From Variovorax paradoxus B4 (GTDB lineage Bacteria > Pseudomonadota > Gammaproteobacteria > Burkholderiales > Burkholderiaceae_C): DNA of 64,000 bases. Location of the stretch: the NCBI RefSeq assembly GCF_000463015.1, contig NC_022234.1:1054001-1118000 (forward strand), given 5' to 3'. Numbering within the stretch: the stretch's first letter is position 1; each line of letters starts with the position of its first letter. The notes below the pieces were generated by a model. That model had not been told where the DNA came from. It did not search any database and saw only the letters and a list, made by a program, of their open reading frames with translations. The position numbers and the translations under genes are program-made. Below are positions 58,887 to 64,000 of the stretch, piece by piece.

Positions 58887-60506
58887 CTACAACAGTTCTT
58901 CCGGCGCCAATCCCCCCAGAAAGCGGGCCATCCAGACGCGCCATGCGCTGGCAAGCGGGTCGCTCGAATAACGCACCGGCCGATCGTTTTCCAGGGACTG
59001 CCAATGCAGCGATGAAGCGGCGTCGCCGGGCTCGTCGAGCCCGACCTCGAAGACCTGGTCGAGCGTGGTGGCCTCGCCGAACAGCGCGGTCAGCTGCCGC
59101 CCGAGCTCCTGGCTCTCGATCCGCAGCGCCACCTCGGTGTTGAGCTTGCTGGAGCGCGGATCGAGGTTCATCGACCCGATGAACACCGCCTCGCCATCGA
59201 CGACGACGGCCTTGGCATGAAGGCTGGCACCCGACGACAGCCCCAGGCGCGGGCTCCTGGCGCCGGGTCCGCCGGGCCGCAACTCATACAGCGCCACGCC
59301 GCACGCGAGCATCCGCGGACGATAGCGCGCGTATCCGGCATGCACCACCGGCACATCGGTCGAGGCCAGTGAATTGGTGAGGATCCGCACTCGCACGCCG
59401 CGGCGGGCCAGACCGCAAAGCACCTGCACGCCGGTTGCACCCGGAACCAGATAGGGCGACACCAGAATCACTTCATGCCGGGCCTTCTCGACCGACTTGC
59501 GCAGCACCGGGAAGATCGCGCTGGTGGTCTCGAGCGAACCAGCGAACGGATCCACAGGCACGTCGGACAGCGCCTCGGCGGGCGCAATGACCAGCGGCAC
59601 CTGTCCGGTGCGCACCAGGCTGCCGAACGCTGTCTTGCGCAGCGAGCGCACATAGTCGCTCTCTCGAAAGTCGCCGGCCTGCGCGGCGATCCCGGCCCAT
59701 GCCTGCCGGAGTTCGGCCGGGGCCGGCACAGGGCCGGCAATTGCAGCAATCGGCACCGCCCCACGGCTGTTCCAGTACCGGTCGAAGCTGCGTGACACGT
59801 CGGCCACCACGGGGCCGGCGGCCAGCACGTCGAGATCGGCAAAGTCGCGCTCCTGGGACACATTGAAGTAGGCGTTGCCCAGATTGCGGCCGCCCATCAC
59901 GGCCACGGCACCGTCGGCGATCCACAGCTTGTTGTGCATTCGCCGATTCAGGCGCTCGCCGTCGCCAAGCAGTTCGAGCACCTGCGCCAGGCCGAAACTG
60001 CCGCGCTGCGAGAACGGATTGAACAACCTCACTTCCACGTTCGGATGGGCGGCGAGCATGGCCAGGTGAGATTCGCGATCGCCCACATTCAGGTCGTCGA
60101 CCAGCAGCCGCACGCGAACGCCCCGCTGCGCGGCCCGCAACACACCGTCCAGCAGCAGGGTCGCCGTCGAATCATCGGCGACGCTGTAGTACTGCAGGTC
60201 GAGGCTTCGTTCCGCCGCTGCGGCGAGAGCGCCGCGAGCGGCAAACGCCTCCGGTCCGGAGACCAGCAGATGAAAACCCGATTGGCCCGGTGCCGATGCG
60301 AGTCGCGAGAAGTAGGTGCGGCCAAGCGACGTCAGCAGGGGTTGGTCGAACGCATGGGACGGCACGCGGGGCACGTCGAGAGCAAGCGACGTACAGGCGG
60401 CGAGCAGCGCCGCGGCCACGGCGAGCATGCATCGGCCAACCATCCCGCTGCGGCGGCGGCGGCGGCGTTCGATGCCGGCCGGCGAAAGATCGAGCTGCTC
60501 ACGCAT
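58887..60506 (-). CDS. Phospholipase D-family lipoprotein
   Basis: This 539-residue protein has two HKD motifs, HNKLWIADGAVAVMGGRN (His191, Lys193, Asp198) and HAKAVVVDGEAVFIGSMN (His430, Lys432, Asp437). A hydrophobic segment ends LLAAC (Cys38), indicating a lipoprotein anchored in the envelope. The family includes cardiolipin synthase-like and phospholipase D enzymes. ATG 60506 overlaps the stop of the upstream ATP-grasp-like gene by eight bases. A shorter form starting at MVGRCM is possible. It probably acts on phospholipid head groups outside the cytoplasm. Confidence 0.9.
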   Translation of the reverse strand: MREQLDLSPAGIERRRRRRSGMVGRCMLAVAAALLAACTSLALDVPRVPSHAFDQPLLTSLGRTYFSRLASAPGQSGFHLLVSGPEAFAARGALAAAAERSLDLQYYSVADDSTATLLLDGVLRAAQRGVRVRLLVDDLNVGDRESHLAMLAAHPNVEVRLFNPFSQRGSFGLAQVLELLGDGERLNRRMHNKLWIADGAVAVMGGRNLGNAYFNVSQERDFADLDVLAAGPVVADVSRSFDRYWNSRGAVPIAAIAGPVPAPAELRQAWAGIAAQAGDFRESDYVRSLRKTAFGSLVRTGQVPLVIAPAEALSDVPVDPFAGSLETTSAIFPVLRKSVEKARHEVILVSPYLVPGATGVQVLCGLARRGVRVRILTNSLASTDVPVVHAGYARYRPRMLACGVALYELRPGGPGARSPRLGLSSGASLHAKAVVVDGEAVFIGSMNLDPRSSKLNTEVALRIESQELGRQLTALFGEATTLDQVFEVGLDEPGDAASSLHWQSLENDRPVRYSSDPLASAWRVWMARFLGGLAPEELL

Positions 60507-62220
60507 CACGCAGCGCCTCCGCCGCCTCGAAAAGCATGGCGTGCATGCGTCCCCGTTCCTCCACCGTCGGCCAGCCGGCATCGGCAGGGGCGCCCACCGA
60601 CTCGATGCGGCCGTGCGCGTCGACATGGGCAAGCCCATAGGTCTCGTTGACGATGGCGTCGGGCTCGCCGTCCTTCAGACGCACGTACCAGTCGGCCAGG
60701 CGCAGGTTCTGGCCGGCCCATGCGGGCGCCGCGGCCTCGTGGCGCGCGAGCGCCACGTACAGCGCATGCGGGACCGCGTGCACGCCGCCGGCCTCGTCGA
60801 GCAGGAACACATACGAGGCATGGTCGCCAGCCGGATGGCGCAGCGTGCGGCCCGACGCGTCGACCGTGCTGTACACCGGCGCGAAGCCACCGCCGGGGGT
60901 GCGGAAGTTGGTGGTCTGCCCCTGGTACATGCGCGCGGCCACCCACTGCGCGTCGCCGTCGTAGGCGTAGGCGCGCAGGTCGAACTTCATGGCATGGGCG
61001 GCGTCCTCGTCGATCCGGCGTTCGCCCGGCGGCACGATGGCCTGCGCCACGTAGTCGCCAGCGAGGATCTCCTGCCACACCCGCCGCGTGAGCTTGTCGC
61101 CGCGGTAGGCGGCGCGGCTGCCAAAGCCGGCGACCGGCTTGAAGAAAAGGCCGCGGCGTGCGGCCCACAGGCGCTCGCCATCGGCAGCATTCACGACCTC
61201 GGTGTGCGGGACCGCGTGCAGCAGCACCCGTCGGGTGGCTTCGGGCACACCCAGCGCCTGCAGCCGCGCCGCATCGCTGAAAACGGCGAGCTGCCGCTTG
61301 TCCGCGTACAGCGCGTGAGCTTGCGGATGCGGCGTCAGCACGACGCCTTGATGCACGTACGCCTCACGCAGCGCGGCGCTTTCCGGCTGCTCGAGATAGA
61401 AGTCGGTCAGGCGGTTGTAGACCAGGTCGATGGCCACGTCGCCATGCCATAGCGCACCGTTTCGCCATTCGAGGGACGACGGGTCGGCAATGACGGCGCG
61501 CAGGCCGTGCCGCTCGAAGAGTTGCTGGAACAGCAGGAACTCCGCGTAGAGGTATTGCTCCGGCGGCGCCGTGTCCACGATGGCGATGCTGGCCAGCGGC
61601 CGCGAGCGGCCCGCAAGCCGCCATTCCTGGCGGAACATGTCGACGATGCGCTGCTCGAAGGCGTCCGCACTGGCCTGCGTGGGCGCCATCGAATCCATCG
61701 CCTCGCAGCAGGCTCGCTGGGCGCGCGCCAGCACCGCGTTGAGCATGGCCCCGCCGGCGTTGGTGTTGATCTCGATGAGGCCGAGGCGGTCCTGCTCGAG
61801 ATGGAAGTCGTAGCCGAAGAACACGCCGCGCGGGCCTGTGTTGCCCAGCCGGGCAATCGCGGGAGCGGCGGCCAGCGTCTGTTCGCGGTACGCCGGCAGC
61901 GCCACCACCGACTCGACGGCCCGCACCACCTGCGCCATGCGCCGTATCCGCGGCGCGGCAACGAACACCGGCTGGGCCGCGAACACGAACGGGCAGCGCT
62001 CGCGCACCAGCTCCGACAGGCCCGGCTGCCCCAGCTCGGCGCCGAGCGCGCGTGCGAGCGCGTCCCGGTCGAGGCTGAGGCAGAAGCACTCGCGGTTGAG
62101 CTGCTCGATCTTGGCAGTGGGTGCCAAGATCGACACGGTGGCCGCAAAGGATTCGGCGCGCTCGCCCGCAGGCAGCGCGGTGGTTTCGTTGCGAAAGAGG
62201 TGGGGAACGGGTCTGGGCAT
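60499..62220 (-). CDS. Unknown protein, circularly permuted ATP-grasp-like
   Basis: This 573-residue protein has no name I can give with certainty. Features suggest an ATP-grasp domain in permuted order: GYDFHLEQDRLGLIEINTNA (about 137-156) resembles the metal-binding E-I-N motif, followed later by GLFFKPVAGFGSRAAYRGDK (Lys361 likely contacting ATP), YVAQAIVPPGERR and MKFDLRAYAYDG. Such enzymes ligate carboxylates with amines or thiols. It is coupled to the PLD lipoprotein gene. The ATG at 62220 or GTG at 62238 may be the start; neither has a good ribosome site. Confidence 0.7.
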   Translation of the reverse strand: MPRPVPHLFRNETTALPAGERAESFAATVSILAPTAKIEQLNRECFCLSLDRDALARALGAELGQPGLSELVRERCPFVFAAQPVFVAAPRIRRMAQVVRAVESVVALPAYREQTLAAAPAIARLGNTGPRGVFFGYDFHLEQDRLGLIEINTNAGGAMLNAVLARAQRACCEAMDSMAPTQASADAFEQRIVDMFRQEWRLAGRSRPLASIAIVDTAPPEQYLYAEFLLFQQLFERHGLRAVIADPSSLEWRNGALWHGDVAIDLVYNRLTDFYLEQPESAALREAYVHQGVVLTPHPQAHALYADKRQLAVFSDAARLQALGVPEATRRVLLHAVPHTEVVNAADGERLWAARRGLFFKPVAGFGSRAAYRGDKLTRRVWQEILAGDYVAQAIVPPGERRIDEDAAHAMKFDLRAYAYDGDAQWVAARMYQGQTTNFRTPGGGFAPVYSTVDASGRTLRHPAGDHASYVFLLDEAGGVHAVPHALYVALARHEAAAPAWAGQNLRLADWYVRLKDGEPDAIVNETYGLAHVDAHGRIESVGAPADAGWPTVEERGRMHAMLFEAAEALRDA

Positions 62221-62256
62221 GCAGGCAAGAGGATGCACCGATGGAGCGGCAGGTGC

Positions 62257-62270
62257 TTGAGCAAGATCAA
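62257..62270 (-). promoter_or_regulatory. FNR/ANR-like box upstream of the ATP-grasp-like gene
   Basis: TTGAGCAAGATCAA matches FNR/ANR TTGAT-N4-ATCAA with one mismatch. It lies 37 bases before the ATG at 62220. A -41.5 activation position would put the transcript start very close to that ATG, so the true start may lie further in, or the message may be nearly leaderless. Confidence 0.6.
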
Positions 62271-62387
62271 GCCAGGTGGCTCAGTCCCGGGAAGCCGCGG
62301 CGCTATTCTTCACGGCAGCACCCGCACAACGCCGTGAACCGACGCCGGACGAAGTTCACGCGGTCCGTGTCGGGCCAAAGGTCCCAC

Positions 62388-62906
62388 TCAGAAGGTGACG
62401 GTCACGACGATAGCGTCAGCGTAGGTGCCGGGCACTACCGTGGCCTGGCTTGCGGGAATGCGCCCGTAGACAGTATGCGAAGCGTTGCCCGTGACGCCGC
62501 TCGTGCTGCCCGAGACACTGCTCGCGCCCCAGACCGTGCCACGCGCAGCATCGGTGTACAGGTTGTAGTTGAGCCCGTTGGCGCCCGAGGTCATCTTGCG
62601 CTGCGCGACCGTTCCGGCGCCTGTTCCCAGACCGACGGTGTAGCTGATCGCCGTTGGCACCACCCCGAGGACCAGGCGCGCCTGTATCGTGACCGTCGAC
62701 GTGCTGTCGGTCACCAGGGCGCTCAGTGGCGCGTAGTTGCCGAAGGCAAGGTCGCCCGCAATGACGGTCACGCACAGAAGAACATTGCAGGTCTGCCCGG
62801 TCCCGGCCTGCGCCACGCCGGCCGCTGACAGCATGGATACCGCCAACGCCACGTTGCGGATGCGGCGCTTCAACGGGGCGACGAGGCTGCGGCGATCGGT
62901 TCGCAT
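62388..62906 (-). CDS. Spore coat U domain protein (Csu-type pilus)
   Basis: This 172-residue protein has a signal peptide ending SAAGVAQA and a spore-coat-U (SCPU) domain. Pattern residues are TCNVLLCV, LAFGNYAPLSA and YTVGLGTGAGT, ending VPGTYADAIVVTVTF. Such proteins are subunits or tip proteins of Csu-type chaperone-usher pili used in attachment. It follows the usher gene with a 37-base overlap, the order in csu loci where the adhesin gene follows the usher. It has one SCPU domain, shorter than CsuE. Confidence 0.88.
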   Translation of the reverse strand: MRTDRRSLVAPLKRRIRNVALAVSMLSAAGVAQAGTGQTCNVLLCVTVIAGDLAFGNYAPLSALVTDSTSTVTIQARLVLGVVPTAISYTVGLGTGAGTVAQRKMTSGANGLNYNLYTDAARGTVWGASSVSGSTSGVTGNASHTVYGRIPASQATVVPGTYADAIVVTVTF

Positions 62907-64000
62907 ATGTAGGGGCCAAGGCCGGAGAGGATGCTCCTGGGGAGCACGGGACCCAACGTGAAGCGGCATTGTCCGCCACGCCAGCGCGCTTCGAACTGTT
63001 CGCCGGCCTGCGGCCGCTCGATGGACACCGCCCCGCCGTATCCGGAGATGAGCGAAGCCGCGCGCGTGCTGCTCCAGATGTCGATGCCGGGCGGCAAGGG
63101 CCGCCCGTCGGGCAGATGGACGGTCGCGAGTACCTGCGTGTCATGGGAAATATCGAAGGCCGCAATCGCAATGCCCTTGTAGCGCGGGACAACCTGGAGC
63201 GTGTCGCTGCGCACCTGTGCCTCGATGGGGAGATCGGTGTTGTCGATGCCGATCCGGTTCGGTTCATAGGCGCGCAAGCCGGTCACGATGGCCCGTCCTT
63301 CCGCATCGGTGGTGGTCCAGGGCTGGTTCTCGCGGTAGACCTTGATGCCCGGTGCGCCCGGCACGGTGACCAGCGCGAAGGCGTCGTCGGTCTGGCGGGT
63401 TGCGAATGCAAGCCCTTGCGTATAGCCCACTGCGCCGCTGGCGCGCAGGCGCAGACCCGTCTCGCCGCCCAGCCTTGCAGCTTCGGCCGTGACGATGCCG
63501 TAGCGGCCGAGCCAATCGACGCTCGCCTCCGTCCTCTGGAGTTCGCCGCGCGACACCAGCAGCCGATAGCCGTAGCCGGCATCGCTGGGCGGCGACTGGC
63601 TGATTTCGGCGGTGGTCGTGTTGCGTCCTTCGCTGCGTTGCGTCGAGACCGAGAGGTTGCGGCGTTCACCCAGCGGCACGGTCAGCGTCACGCCAACGGT
63701 GGTGGCTGGGCGCATGGCATTCTGGCTGGTGCGCGCGGCGTAGGTGCTCAACCATGCGTCGCCGGCGACGGCCAGCGTCCAGCTGGCCGTCCACACGCCG
63801 ACGCGCTCGCCGGAGCTGTAGCGCAGCAGCGTATGGCTGGCACCGAGCGTTCCGAACTTTCCCAGCGAGCGTCCCGCAAAGACCTGGCTTTGACCAGCGA
63901 CGTGCACCTTGCCGTCCTGCCAGCCGATCTGGGTGAAGTCCCGGCTTGCCACCTGGCGGCTGGCGGAGAAGTTCCAGTCGTTGCTCGTGCGCGTGAAAGA
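62870..64000 (-). CDS. Csu-type outer-membrane usher, C-terminal part
   Basis: This is the C-terminal 376 residues of an outer-membrane usher; the frame is open to the window edge, so the N-terminal part lies outside. Seen are beta-barrel-like strands (GASHTLLRYSSGERVGVWTASWT), the plug/C-terminal segment VPRYKGIAIAAFDISHD and the C-terminal domain QFEARWRGGQCRFTLGPVLP. Ushers secrete and assemble pilus subunits. It overlaps the SCPU gene by 37 bases. No chaperone gene is in the window. Confidence 0.85.
   Translation of the reverse strand, partial: SFTRTSNDWNFSASRQVASRDFTQIGWQDGKVHVAGQSQVFAGRSLGKFGTLGASHTLLRYSSGERVGVWTASWTLAVAGDAWLSTYAARTSQNAMRPATTVGVTLTVPLGERRNLSVSTQRSEGRNTTTAEISQSPPSDAGYGYRLLVSRGELQRTEASVDWLGRYGIVTAEAARLGGETGLRLRASGAVGYTQGLAFATRQTDDAFALVTVPGAPGIKVYRENQPWTTTDAEGRAIVTGLRAYEPNRIGIDNTDLPIEAQVRSDTLQVVPRYKGIAIAAFDISHDTQVLATVHLPDGRPLPPGIDIWSSTRAASLISGYGGAVSIERPQAGEQFEARWRGGQCRFTLGPVLPRSILSGLGPYICEPIAAASSPR

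Noticed and set aside
1..64000. CRISPR array, prophage, integron or insertion sequence
   Set aside because: No regularly spaced direct repeats, transposase, integrase, phage structural genes or terminal inverted repeats were seen anywhere in the window.

Overview
The window is about two-thirds G+C, densely packed and coding on both strands. It reads as the chromosome of a metabolically versatile betaproteobacterium, most like Comamonadaceae such as Variovorax. That assignment is an inference from six Bug-type tripartite tricarboxylate transport receptors, many LysR/AraC/IclR regulators each next to a small catabolic cluster, an E. coli-like DNA polymerase II and a Csu-type pilus locus. No rRNA, tRNA, CRISPR, phage or insertion sequence was seen.

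Layout. 0-6.1 kb: LuxR regulator, small DUF3563-like gene, then a LysR gene divergent from a five-gene cluster (pyrone-dicarboxylate-hydrolase-like amidohydrolase, short-chain dehydrogenase, Bug receptor, carboxymuconolactone-decarboxylase-like protein, dimeric alpha-beta barrel protein). 6.1-18.1 kb: a complete hydroquinone ring-cleavage operon (hapC, hapD, hapE, hapF and an intradiol dioxygenase) with a Bug receptor and a full Liv-type ABC importer built into it, next to a LysR gene. 18.3-33 kb: a stress and detoxification stretch: two alpha/beta hydrolases (one Tat-exported), a catalase with an altered distal pocket, Dps, an AraC gene lacking its DNA-binding half, an overlapping MFS/DoxX/amidohydrolase/XapX chain, isochorismatase-type hydrolase, pirin and regulators. 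33.4-38.2 kb: a second aromatic cluster (Bug, VOC dioxygenase-like, FAD hydroxylase, IclR, fumarylacetoacetate-hydrolase family). 38.7-41.1 kb: DNA polymerase II with an unusual motif B. 41.2-53.8 kb: LysR plus Bug/Ldh/solute-binding cluster, then enoyl-CoA hydratase, acyl-CoA dehydrogenase, Bug, CoA-transferase, GST, a second amidohydrolase/decarboxylase-like pair, an alpha/beta lipoprotein lacking its nucleophile, and LysR. 53.9-58.8 kb: a small membrane-protein module with an FNR/ANR-like box, then AraC/Bug/PhzF/RidA. 58.9-64 kb: a phospholipase D-like lipoprotein with an ATP-grasp-like protein behind a second FNR/ANR-like box, then a spore-coat-U pilus protein and a partial usher cut by the window end.

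How it works together. Most clusters follow one plan: a regulator, a high-affinity periplasmic receptor and a handful of enzymes for one aromatic or carboxylic substrate. The clearest pathway is hydroquinone to 4-hydroxymuconic semialdehyde (HapCD), maleylacetate precursor (HapE) and beta-ketoadipate (HapF), with the intradiol enzyme giving a side entry from hydroxyquinol. A shared palindrome close to GCATAGCTGCTATGC lies upstream of four of the catabolic clusters and suggests that separate loci answer to one regulator or a group of related ones.
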